Of a DNA stretch of 59,960 nucleotides, positions 26,588 through 34,619 are shown in pieces. Each line of letters begins with the position of its first letter. The stretch's first letter is position 1. The stretch is from Acidobacteriota bacterium. GTDB lineage: Bacteria > Acidobacteriota > Terriglobia > Terriglobales > SCQP01. A program made the translations under genes and the position numbers. The notes below the pieces were generated by a model. The model made no database searches and was not told the origin of the DNA. It saw only the letters and a program-made list of their open reading frames with translations. Location of the stretch: positions 1-59,960 of the forward strand of contig JAKAZV010000005.1 in the NCBI GenBank assembly GCA_021826505.1. The letters run 5' to 3'.

Positions 26588-26687
26588 TGACGGCATGACG
26601 GCATCGGTGACGGCATAATTAAAATGCCGTCACCCTTAAAATTTTGATTTTAAAGCGTTTATCATGAAAGCGACGCCATGACGGCAT
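26588..26687. repeat. Cluster of TGACGGCAT repeats with AT-rich core
   Basis: TGACGGCAT occurs at 26588, 26596, 26608 and 26679 on the plus strand and inverted at 26624-26632. A degenerate copy, CGACGCCAT, abuts the last one at 26671. The third copy and the inverted one form a perfect 11-bp hairpin, GGTGACGGCAT (26606-26616) with ATGCCGTCACC (26624-26634). An AT-rich tract (26635-26655) follows. It lies in a 233-bp gap between two glycosyltransferase genes. Confidence 0.8.
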
Positions 26688-26780
26688 TTTTCACAAAACT
26701 TTTCAGGGGCAACTTACTAAGTTAGTGATGATTGGCGGCACTACGGGCGCATTCGAGCCGGGCCGTTTTTATTGAATTGA

Positions 26781-27974
26781 ATGTCAGTTCGTTGGGCAAT
26801 AGTTTCGCCTGAATCTCCGCCCGCTTGCGGCGGCGTCGGTGATTATTCCTGGAATCTGGCTCATGACCTTGCCGCCCAGGGTGATGTCGTCGGTCTTTGG
26901 GTCTATCAACCCCAGGCGCAGCCAGCGCCAGTTTCTCCCGGGGTAACTTTATATTCAGGTCAGCCGGGTCCTGGATTGAGACATTGGTTTCAGCAATGGC
27001 GCGTCTTTCGTCCGGATATTGTTTTGATTCAGTATGTGCCCCACGGATACGGCTGCAAGGCCATGAATCTTGGCTTCTGTCGCGCGCTGCTGCGCCGGCG
27101 CCGCAATTTTCAATTCTGGACCATGTTTCATGAAGTCGCATATCCACTGGAAGCTGGGCAAGCCTGGCGTCATGCCGCGTTGGCTCATGCCAACCGCGCC
27201 ATGGCCCGCTGGATGGCGCGATCCAGCCGGCAGATTTTTGTCTCTATCCCGGCCTGGATTCCGCTGCTGGAATCCTGTCTGGGTTATTCTTTCAATTCAT
27301 CAGACGACCCAGACCGGCTACCGGTGCCCGTCTGGCTTCCCGTTCCCGCCAACACGCCGGAACAGATATCCGTTTCCGAGTCCTCCGCCGTGCGATCTTC
27401 TCTCGGCCTCACGCCGGAAACCTTGATCTGCGGACATTTTGGCACTTACGGCGCCCATATCGCCCCCCTCTTGCCGCCGGTCATTATAGATCTGGCCGAA
27501 AAATTTGCTTCTCTCCATTTCATGTTTATGGGGCAGGGAAGTGATCACTGGGCGCGCGGCTTTCTGGCTGGCCATCCCCGATTGTCTTCGCGTGTTCATG
27601 CCGCCGGTCGTCTGGCGCCATCATCTTTAGCGGCTCATATTTCAGCTTGTAATCTGTTGCTGCAGCCCTACCCCGACGGTGTTTCCTGCCGTCGCGGCTC
27701 CATCATGGCCGGCCTGGCCCTGGGGCGCGCCATTGTGACCAATACCGGCCCGCTCTCGGAACCGCTTTGGACCGGCGGGATGGTCGCTCTGGCGCCACAG
27801 CCCAGTGAAATTTTCAGCCTGGCCGCCCGTCTTCTCGCCGATCCGCTCGCCCGGCAAACCTTGGGCGAACAGGCGCGGCAATATTATCAGCGGCACTTTT
27901 CTCGTGCCTGTCTGGTGCGCACTCTCACCGGCCTGGCCCATCGTCCGCAATCGGTTGCTCCCGTTACAGCTTGA
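26781..27974 (+). CDS. Glycosyltransferase family 4 protein
   Basis: 397 residues beginning MSVRWAIVSPESPPACGGVG, a GT-B entry with a Gly-rich loop. A central LICGHFGTYGAHIAPLLPP segment opens the second Rossmann domain. The donor region, LLLQPYPDGVSCRRGSIMA, lacks a clean EX7E, so it is a more divergent GT4-like protein. It restarts the cluster after the repeat region; no strong Shine-Dalgarno sequence is seen. Confidence 0.8.
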   Translation: MSVRWAIVSPESPPACGGVGDYSWNLAHDLAAQGDVVGLWVYQPQAQPAPVSPGVTLYSGQPGPGLRHWFQQWRVFRPDIVLIQYVPHGYGCKAMNLGFCRALLRRRRNFQFWTMFHEVAYPLEAGQAWRHAALAHANRAMARWMARSSRQIFVSIPAWIPLLESCLGYSFNSSDDPDRLPVPVWLPVPANTPEQISVSESSAVRSSLGLTPETLICGHFGTYGAHIAPLLPPVIIDLAEKFASLHFMFMGQGSDHWARGFLAGHPRLSSRVHAAGRLAPSSLAAHISACNLLLQPYPDGVSCRRGSIMAGLALGRAIVTNTGPLSEPLWTGGMVALAPQPSEIFSLAARLLADPLARQTLGEQARQYYQRHFSRACLVRTLTGLAHRPQSVAPVTA

Positions 27975-28016
27975 AAGCCGCCTCCTGGCGATCGGATCAT
28001 TGGCCCTTGGATAATT

Positions 28017-29168
28017 ATGCAAGTTGCCTTACTGCCTGATTTTGCTGAAGAAGGTTGGCCCAGTATGGACCTCATGCTCGAGATGCTGACCCGCGAGTAT
28101 GCCGGCCTGGCTGCGGGCGACTTTTACTGGCGTGAGCTTCGGCCGCCATACCGCCGTTTCTGGCCCGCCGCGTTCGGGCCGGGGGCCTGGCTGCGTAATA
28201 GTGAACGTTTATGGAATCGTTTTTGTGCCTACCCTTCATATCTGAAAAAACATGCCGCGGGCTGGGATGTGTTTCACCTGCTGGATCATAGCTATAGCCA
28301 GTTGGTTCATGACCTGCCTGCGTCGAGAGTCATGGTGACCTGTCATGACCTTGACACTTTTCGCTGTTTGCTCGATCCCGCCGCCGAACCGCGCCCCTTC
28401 TGGTTTCGCGCCATGGCGCGTTGCATCTTGCGGGGTTTGCAAAAAGCCCGCTGGATCACCTGTCCCAGTCAGGCCACGCGTCAGGCGCTGTTGCAGTATC
28501 AAATCGCCCCGCCGGATCGCGTATATGTCATTCCCAACGGCGTGGATCCGGTCTGCAGCCGGCCCGTGTCGCCGGAAGCCGTGGCCGCGGCCCGCGATTT
28601 GTTGCCGGATGGCCGCGGCGAACCCTGGCTGCTGCATGTCGGCAGCACCATTCCCCGCAAGCGCATGGAGTTATTGCTGCAAATTCTGGCTCGCCTGCGG
28701 GACCATGCCGTGCCCGTGCGTCTGGCCCAGGTGGGCGGAGATCTGACGTCGGCTCAGGAAAAGCTGGCCCGCGACGCTCGCGTCCGCGATCTGATCTACA
28801 TCCTCCCGTTCATTCCCAAAGCTGCCCTCGCCGCCGTCTATCGCCGTGCTGCTTTGCTGGTGTTGCCGTCCCGGGCGGAAGGCTTTTGCCTGCCTTTGGC
28901 CGAAGCCCAGGCCTGCGGCCTGCCCGCCGTCGTTACCGACTTACCGGTCATGCGTGAAACCGGTGGTCCCGTTACGTCTTATCTTCCATTGGAGAATGTG
29001 GATGCCTGGACGCAGAAAATTGCCGATCTGCTCCGCGAGCGCGCCTTACAACCCGCGGCCTGGCAAGCCCGCGCCCAGGCCGCGCAAGCCTGGGCGCATC
29101 GTTTCAGTTGGCGTGCCTGCGCCGGGCAGATGCTCGACCTTTATCGTCAAATCGCCGCCTCCGCTTGA
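28017..29168 (+). CDS. Glycosyltransferase family 4 protein
   Basis: 383 residues. VYVIPNGVDPVC and LLHVGSTIPRKRMELLLQIL mark the start of the donor domain, and PSRAEGFCLPLAEAQACGLP is the EX7E donor site, followed by VTDLPVMRETGG. The N-terminus lacks the usual Gly-rich loop. It follows the previous gene by 42 bp and precedes the next by 27 bp, so it is probably one transcript. Confidence 0.87.
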   Translation: MQVALLPDFAEEGWPSMDLMLEMLTREYAGLAAGDFYWRELRPPYRRFWPAAFGPGAWLRNSERLWNRFCAYPSYLKKHAAGWDVFHLLDHSYSQLVHDLPASRVMVTCHDLDTFRCLLDPAAEPRPFWFRAMARCILRGLQKARWITCPSQATRQALLQYQIAPPDRVYVIPNGVDPVCSRPVSPEAVAAARDLLPDGRGEPWLLHVGSTIPRKRMELLLQILARLRDHAVPVRLAQVGGDLTSAQEKLARDARVRDLIYILPFIPKAALAAVYRRAALLVLPSRAEGFCLPLAEAQACGLPAVVTDLPVMRETGGPVTSYLPLENVDAWTQKIADLLRERALQPAAWQARAQAAQAWAHRFSWRACAGQMLDLYRQIAASA

Positions 29169-29195
29169 ATGGCATCTCGCCGCCCTCGGGAACTG

Positions 29196-30335
29196 ATGCG
29201 GATTTTACATATCGGAAAATATTACCCTCCGCATCACGGGGGCATTGAAACCGCGCTGGCCGCGCTGGCCACCGAATTGGTGCGTGTCCCGGAGGTCAGT
29301 CTCGAGGTTTGGGTATCCAGTTCCGATCGCTCGCAATGGCTGGGTGAAATCGGGGGCGTCCGCCTGCGCCGGTTTTCCACCTGGGCCACGTTTGCTGGTT
29401 CTCCGATCAGTCCGGACATGCTGCCCGCTTTACGTCAGACCCGGCCCGATCTGGTGCATACGCATTGGCCGCACCCTCTGGCGGCGGCGATGGTATTGGC
29501 CAGCGGATATAAAGGCCCCTGGGTCATCTCCTGGCATAGCGACATCGTGCGGCAAAAATGGCTTTCGCGCCTGCTCTCGCCCTGGCAAACCGCCATGCTG
29601 CGCCGCGCCTCTGTCATCTGTCCTACCTCAGCGGCCTATGCCCGCTCCTCGCTCGCTCTGGCGCCGTGGCTGGGCAAATGCGAGCCGGTTCCCTTGGGCT
29701 TGTTGCCGGGGCCTTCCGGCTCCCGGATGGGGGCCGCTGTCGCTGCCATTCGCCGGCAATGGGGCTCGCCGTTGCTTTTGAGCGTGGGCCGGCTCGTCTA
29801 TTACAAAGGTTTCGAATATCTCATAGAAGCCATGCGCCAGACAGCGGCCCGGCTGCTGCTGATTGGCGAAGGTCCATTACGCGAGCGGCTTCAGGCGCAA
29901 ATCCGCGCCGCCGGTTTGCGGGATCGGGTGATCCTGCTGGGCGAGGTGGAAGATATCGAGCCGTATTTTCACGCCTGTGATGTTTTTATTCTGCCTTCCA
30001 TTGAGCGCAGCGAAGCCTTTGGACTGGTTCAGGTTGAGGCCATGTCCGCCGGAAAACCGGTGATCAACACCGCCCTCCCGACCGGCGTGCCGGAGGTTTC
30101 GCTTCATGCGGTGACCGGGCTCACCGTTCCGCCCCGCGATGCCGCGGCTCTCGCCGCCGCCATGAACCGTCTGCTCGGCGATCCCGATTTGCGGCAAGCC
30201 TTGGGTCAGGCCGGCCGCCAGCGCGCGGCTTCTGAATTCACCGCCGCCCGCATGGCGGCCCGCACCCTCGATATTTATCGCCGGCTGCTGGCTTCGGCTC
30301 CTCTCGCCCAGGCGTCGAGCGGAGCTTCCCTATGA
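29196..30335 (+). CDS. Glycosyltransferase family 4 protein
   Basis: 379 residues from the ATG at 29196, chosen because GGGAA lies upstream and MRILHIGKYYPPHHGGIE is the classic GT4 start; an in-frame ATG at 29169 adds nine residues. Donor site PSIERSEAFGLVQVEAMSAG with EX7E, then TGVPEVS, closely like mannosyl- or rhamnosyltransferases of exopolysaccharide clusters. Its stop overlaps the next start by ATGA. Confidence 0.89.
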   Translation: MRILHIGKYYPPHHGGIETALAALATELVRVPEVSLEVWVSSSDRSQWLGEIGGVRLRRFSTWATFAGSPISPDMLPALRQTRPDLVHTHWPHPLAAAMVLASGYKGPWVISWHSDIVRQKWLSRLLSPWQTAMLRRASVICPTSAAYARSSLALAPWLGKCEPVPLGLLPGPSGSRMGAAVAAIRRQWGSPLLLSVGRLVYYKGFEYLIEAMRQTAARLLLIGEGPLRERLQAQIRAAGLRDRVILLGEVEDIEPYFHACDVFILPSIERSEAFGLVQVEAMSAGKPVINTALPTGVPEVSLHAVTGLTVPPRDAAALAAAMNRLLGDPDLRQALGQAGRQRAASEFTAARMAARTLDIYRRLLASAPLAQASSGASL

Positions 30336-31471
30336 CTTCGGTTCCAACTCCCAACCAGTCGTCGCCCGCCCCAGCTTTAGACCGGTCATTACTGGCCTGG
30401 GCTACGCAAGGCCATCGCGGTCAGGAAGAATTACGGCTGCGAACCTTGCTGCAATCCTTTACCCAGGTTGCTTGGTTTCCCTTTGACCGTAACCATAAAT
30501 TTCGCACCTTGCGGGCCTTGTGGCGCCAGCTCCGTAAGCGCCCGCATCTGGCGATCATGGAGGGCAGCGGCATGGCCGGAGCCTTGCCCATGCTGCTGGC
30601 TCGGCTTTGTTTGGGGGTGCCCTATGTGGTCAGCAGCGGCGATGCCATTGCGCCCTATCTGACCGCAAGGCTTCCCTTATTGCGGCCGTTGTTTGCGTTC
30701 TACGAACGCTGCCTGTACCGTAACTGTGCCGGCTTTATTGGCTGGACTCCCTATCTCACCGGCCGGGCTTTAACCTATGGCGCGCCCCGGGCCATGACCG
30801 CGCCTGGATTTGCTTCTTTTTCTCTTTCGCCCGACCAGCGCCTGCCCCTGCGAAGGCAGATGCGGGCGCGCCTCGGCATTCCCGATTCTGCCTTGGTGCT
30901 CGGTTTGGCCGGCGCGCTCATCTGGAATCCGCGCTACCGCTATTGCTATGGCTGGGAGCTGGTCCAGGCCGCGCTGGCAGCCCGCCGTGATGATCTCTAT
31001 CTGCTCATCGTGGGCGATGGCTCCGGTCTGCCTCATCTGCGCGCGGCCGCGGCTCCCCTGGGCGCCCGCGTCATCTTTCCCGGCCGGGTGCCCATGACGC
31101 AAGTTCCGGAATTCCTGGCTGCCATGGATGTCGGCAGTCTCCCGCAGAGTCTCAACCGCGTGGGCGCGTTTCGCTTCACCACCAAAATCAGTGAATATTG
31201 GGCCGCCGGTCTGCCCATTGTGACCGGCCAACTTCCCCTGGCTTACGACCTGACCCTCGCCTGGTCCTGGCGGCTGCCCGGCGCCGCGCCCTGGCATTCG
31301 GACTATATCCAGAACCTGGCCCGTTGGGTGGATCAATTAAGCGAAGAACAATTGTTGCGGAAAGCTTCCGCTTTGCCCGCCGCCTTGCCCGAATTTGATT
31401 CCCAGCGGCAGGCCAGCGCCGTCACCGCTTTTCTCACGGATATTCTGCATTCACAGAACGGGACTCATTAA
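30332..31471 (+). CDS. Glycosyltransferase-like protein (GT-B)
   Basis: 379 residues with a GT-B layout: VLGLAGALIWNPRY opens the second domain, then LLIVGDGSGLPHL and VIFPGRVPMTQVPEFLAAM. The donor end (SLNRVGAFRFTTKISEYWAAG) keeps K-x-x-E-Y but not the usual EX7E. The middle has hydrophobic stretches (PMLLARLCLGVPYVV) that may contact the membrane. Last gene of the cluster, coupled to its neighbour by ATGA. Confidence 0.75.
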   Translation: MTSVPTPNQSSPAPALDRSLLAWATQGHRGQEELRLRTLLQSFTQVAWFPFDRNHKFRTLRALWRQLRKRPHLAIMEGSGMAGALPMLLARLCLGVPYVVSSGDAIAPYLTARLPLLRPLFAFYERCLYRNCAGFIGWTPYLTGRALTYGAPRAMTAPGFASFSLSPDQRLPLRRQMRARLGIPDSALVLGLAGALIWNPRYRYCYGWELVQAALAARRDDLYLLIVGDGSGLPHLRAAAAPLGARVIFPGRVPMTQVPEFLAAMDVGSLPQSLNRVGAFRFTTKISEYWAAGLPIVTGQLPLAYDLTLAWSWRLPGAAPWHSDYIQNLARWVDQLSEEQLLRKASALPAALPEFDSQRQASAVTAFLTDILHSQNGTH

Positions 31472-31500
31472 GTTCTGCGGTTTCTTTTGTGCGACTTCGA

Positions 31501-31506
31501 TATGAT
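31501..31506 (+). promoter_or_regulatory. -10-like TATGAT ahead of the HD-GYP gene
   Basis: TATGAT lies 36 bp before the ATG at 31543, leaving room for the GAGGGG Shine-Dalgarno sequence. No good -35 is seen. It marks a likely transcription start separating this gene from the polysaccharide cluster. Confidence 0.4.
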
Positions 31507-31542
31507 TGGAAGTGTTTCGGTGAGCGTGGGCCTGAGGGGTGA

Positions 31543-32664
31543 ATGGCATTAATTTCCACCAATGTTAACGCGAAATTGCTCGTCGTGGATGACGACGATC
31601 TCGTGCGCGGCTGGCTGATCGAGGCGCTTGAAGCGGAAGGCTTCGCCCTCGAAGGCGTCAATTCCGCCGAAGAGGCCATGTCCCGCCTGCAATCCGGCGG
31701 CTGGGCGCTGGTATTAACCGATCTTCATCTGCCCGGTCTCAGCGGCATGGATCTGCTGGCCCGCATCCGCCGTGACTGGCCCCATCTTGCCGTGGTCATG
31801 ATGACCGGCGCGGGCGATCTCCGTAATGGCATTGCCGCCATGCAGTCCGGCGCCGAAGATTACCTGGCCAAGCCAATCCAGATTGATCTGCTCAAAGCCA
31901 GTTTGATGCGCGCGCTGGATCACCGCCGGGTGGCGGCCGAACTCGATCTCTATCATCGCCGGCTCGAAGTCATGGTAGCCGAGCGGACGCGCGAAACCCG
32001 CGAGGTCTTTGCCCGCATGGAGCAGGTTTATGAAGAGACCCTCGCCGTGCTCAGCGCCGCTCTCGATCTGCGCGATACCGAAACCGCCGGGCACTCCCGC
32101 CGCGTCGCCGCCTATGCGCTGCGTTTGGCCAACAGTTTGGGCTGCTCGGAAGACATTCGCGATAACCTGCTGCGCGCCTCTTATCTCCATGACATTGGCA
32201 AAATGGGCATCGCCGACGCCATTCTGCTTAAACCTTCGGCCTTAACCTCAGCCGAGCGCGATATCATGCAGTCGCATGTCCAGATCGGCTATGAAATGGT
32301 GCGGCATTTCAGTTTTCTGGCGCCGGTGGCGGAAATTGTCCATAGCCATCATGAGCGCTGGGACGGCCTCGGCTATCCCCGCGGCCTTGCCGGCGCCGCC
32401 ATTCCGCTCGAAGCCCGTATTTTTTCCGTCGCCGATATGCTCGATGCCGTCACTAGCGACCGTCCTTATCGCGCCGCCCAGCCGTTTTCCACGGCCTTCG
32501 ATGAAGCTCGCCGCCATTCCGGCAAGCAATTCGACCCTGCGGTCATCGCCTCGCTCCTGCGCGTGCCGGAGGATGAATGGGAAAACTTGCGCCGCGAAGT
32601 GGAATCCAGTGCGGGAGCCCACCGGCTCAGCCGGCGGGACCTGCGCCTGACCGCCCGCGCCTGA
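31543..32664 (+). CDS. Response regulator with HD-GYP cyclic-di-GMP phosphodiesterase domain
   Basis: 373 residues. An N-terminal receiver domain (10-125) has acidic residues VVDDDD, phosphoacceptor D60 in LTDLHLPG and K110 in LAKP. A short helical linker follows, then an HD-GYP domain (about 165-345) with HD at 216-217 (YLHDIGK) and GYP at 277-279 (RWDGLGYPRGL). It probably hydrolyses c-di-GMP when phosphorylated. No histidine kinase is adjacent. Position just after the polysaccharide cluster suggests a link to matrix or motility control, but that is inference. GAGGGG supports the start. Confidence 0.92.
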   Translation: MALISTNVNAKLLVVDDDDLVRGWLIEALEAEGFALEGVNSAEEAMSRLQSGGWALVLTDLHLPGLSGMDLLARIRRDWPHLAVVMMTGAGDLRNGIAAMQSGAEDYLAKPIQIDLLKASLMRALDHRRVAAELDLYHRRLEVMVAERTRETREVFARMEQVYEETLAVLSAALDLRDTETAGHSRRVAAYALRLANSLGCSEDIRDNLLRASYLHDIGKMGIADAILLKPSALTSAERDIMQSHVQIGYEMVRHFSFLAPVAEIVHSHHERWDGLGYPRGLAGAAIPLEARIFSVADMLDAVTSDRPYRAAQPFSTAFDEARRHSGKQFDPAVIASLLRVPEDEWENLRREVESSAGAHRLSRRDLRLTARA

Positions 32665-32689
32665 TAGCGCGGCTGAGGAAATTTTCTCT

Positions 32690-33178
32690 ATGCCCCCATC
32701 ATCCCTCCCCGGCCGTCCTGTCCATTTCTCTCACGCCGAAATGACGGAAGTGGTTCTGCCCAATGACGCCAACCCGCTGGGCAATATTTTGGGCGGCAAA
32801 GTCATGCATCTGGTGGATGTCTGTGGCGCCATTGCGGCCCATCGCCATTCTCAAAGCTATGTGGTGACCGCTGCCGTGGACCATATGGATTTTCTCAACC
32901 CGGTGCGGGTGGGCGAGTTGATTGTGCTGAAGGCCAGCGTCAACCGTGTCTTTCACACTTCCATGGAAGTTGGCGTCAAGGTTTTTTCCGAAAATGTCCT
33001 CACCGGCGAGCGCCTGCACACCAGTTCCGCCTATCTGACCTTTGTGGCGCTCGATGAGTACGGCGGCCGCAAGGAAATTCCTCCCGTGCTGCCCGAAACC
33101 GAGGCCGAGCAACGCCGCTATCAGCAGGCCGGTGAGCGTCGCGCCGCCCGCCTGGCTTTCCGCCGCTCGCGCTCTTAG
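32690..33178 (+). CDS. Acyl-CoA thioesterase (hotdog fold, YciA/BFIT-like)
   Basis: 162 residues. The signature NDANPLGNILGGKVMHLVDV, with the conserved Asn and the Asp at the start of the long helix, then TAAVDHMDFLNPVRVGELI and SSAYLTFVALDE, identify a hotdog acyl-CoA thioesterase. It releases fatty acid from acyl-CoA in the cytoplasm. AGGAAA precedes the ATG. It follows the HD-GYP gene by 25 bp and ends at a strong terminator. Confidence 0.9.
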   Translation: MPPSSLPGRPVHFSHAEMTEVVLPNDANPLGNILGGKVMHLVDVCGAIAAHRHSQSYVVTAAVDHMDFLNPVRVGELIVLKASVNRVFHTSMEVGVKVFSENVLTGERLHTSSAYLTFVALDEYGGRKEIPPVLPETEAEQRRYQQAGERRAARLAFRRSRS

Positions 33179-33203
33179 CTCATCCGCGCTGTGTTTTCTC
33201 TTG

Positions 33204-33234
33204 GGCCCGCGTCACGTGCGCGGGCCTTTTTTAT
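33204..33234 (+). terminator. Rho-independent terminator after thioesterase gene
   Basis: GGCCCGCG (33204-33211) pairs with CGCGGGCC (33219-33226) across a 7-nt loop, followed by a T-rich run from 33227. It closes the HD-GYP and thioesterase transcript. Confidence 0.92.
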
Positions 33235-33268
33235 TTGCGCCCGGCGGTAAAAACATCTTGACTCCCGA

Positions 33269-33314
33269 GGCCGGACACTGAAATGGCGAAACAAAAAAGT
33301 GGCCTCGCCACTTC
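33269..33314 (+). repeat. Dispersed hairpin element, copy 5
   Basis: Close match to 59-105. The stem is AAGTGGC (33297-33303), CTC loop, GCCACTT (33307-33313). TACAAT (33323-33328) follows, 7 nt before the TTG start of the transporter gene, as expected for a leaderless mRNA. Confidence 0.7.
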
Positions 33315-33335
33315 GGCTTCGCTACAATACCGCCG

Positions 33336-34619
33336 TTGCCCGCATCATCATCCAATTTCGAACAGCCCCGTTCCGGTCATGCCTTGGCCGCCGGCTTCCT
33401 GGGCTGGACGCTCGACAGCTTCGATTTTTTCACCGTCGTTTTTCTCATTGCGCCGCTTTCGCTGCAATGGCACGTCTCCAAAGCCCTCATCGTCTTGAGT
33501 ATCACGCTGACCCTGGCCATGCGGCCGCTCGGCGCGCTGCTCTTTGGCTGGCTGTCGGACCGTTATGGCCGCCGCCGTCCGCTCATCGCCAACGTTCTGT
33601 TTTTTTCCGTCATGGAGCTGGCCTGCGGCTTCGCTCCCAACTTTCATGTCTTTCTCTTGCTGCGCGCGCTCTTTGGCCTGGGCATGGGCGGTGAGTGGGG
33701 CATTGGCGCGGCATTGACGCTTGAAACCGCCTCCCGCGGCCGCCGGGGGGTGCTCTCCGGCCTGTTGCAATCCGGGTATTCCATGGGCTATTTGCTGGCC
33801 GCGCTCGCAGCCCATTTCGCTCTGCCCGTCTATGGCTGGCGCGTCATGTTCTGGTTGGGCGGAGTGCCCGCGCTATTGGCGCTCTATGTGCGCTGGTCGG
33901 TGCCGGAATCCCGCGCCTGGCAAACTCATCGCCCCGCCAGCTCGCGGGCTTTGTTTGCCGAACTGGCGCGTCACCGCCGGCTGCTGCTCTATCTTTTGCT
34001 GCTCATGACGTTGATGATGTTTCTCTCCCATGGCACCCAGGATCTCTATCCCGACTTTCTTACCACCGCGCGCCATCTTCCGCCCGCGCTTGCCTCGAAT
34101 CTGGCAATTGCCTACAATCTTGCCGCCATCGCCGGCGCGGTATTTTTTGGCTGGCTCTCCAACTCCACCGGCCGGCGGTATGCCATGCTGGCCGCGCTCG
34201 CTCTGGCGCTCGCCGCGATTCCGGCATGGGCCTTTGCCCACACCCTCTTATTCCTGGTGCTGGGCGCGATCCTCATGCAAACGGGCGTGCAGGGCGCCTG
34301 GGGCATTATTCCCGCGCATCTGACGGAGTTGTCTCCGCCCGCCGCCCGCAGTCTGGCGCCAGGCCTGATGTATCAATTGGGCATTCTTATCGCCGCGCCC
34401 ACCAGCACGCTGGAATACTGGCTGCGCGATCATTTTGGCTATAGCCGCGCCCTGGCCGGCTTCGAACTGGTGAATATCTGCCTTTTGGGGTTGGTCATCT
34501 TTGCAGGCTCCGAGCGCACCGGCTATGAATTCATGGCTCCCGCTGCAACGGCGAAGGGCCAGACAAAAAGGGATGAGCCGGTTTTAATGCCGGAACAGCC
34601 CCCAGGGGTGCAAGACTAA
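33336..34619 (+). CDS. MFS transporter, sialate/lactate (SHS)-type
   Basis: 427-residue major facilitator permease with about 12 hydrophobic segments. GFLGWTLDSFDFF in TM1, GWLSDRYGRRRPLI in the loop between TM2 and TM3 and GLGMGGEWGIGAAL in TM4 fit the sialate:H+ symporter / carboxylate transporter group. The likely substrates are organic or sugar acids. The start appears to be TTG (33336); there is no ATG or Shine-Dalgarno sequence nearby, but a TACAAT -10 ends 7 nt upstream. The 3' end overlaps the convergent CPBP-like gene by 36 bp. Confidence 0.88.
   Translation: MPASSSNFEQPRSGHALAAGFLGWTLDSFDFFTVVFLIAPLSLQWHVSKALIVLSITLTLAMRPLGALLFGWLSDRYGRRRPLIANVLFFSVMELACGFAPNFHVFLLLRALFGLGMGGEWGIGAALTLETASRGRRGVLSGLLQSGYSMGYLLAALAAHFALPVYGWRVMFWLGGVPALLALYVRWSVPESRAWQTHRPASSRALFAELARHRRLLLYLLLLMTLMMFLSHGTQDLYPDFLTTARHLPPALASNLAIAYNLAAIAGAVFFGWLSNSTGRRYAMLAALALALAAIPAWAFAHTLLFLVLGAILMQTGVQGAWGIIPAHLTELSPPAARSLAPGLMYQLGILIAAPTSTLEYWLRDHFGYSRALAGFELVNICLLGLVIFAGSERTGYEFMAPAATAKGQTKRDEPVLMPEQPPGVQD

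Noticed and set aside
26588-26687. CRISPR-like array
   Set aside because: The repeats are only 9 bp, spacing is irregular (0-60 bp), one copy is inverted and there are no cas genes.
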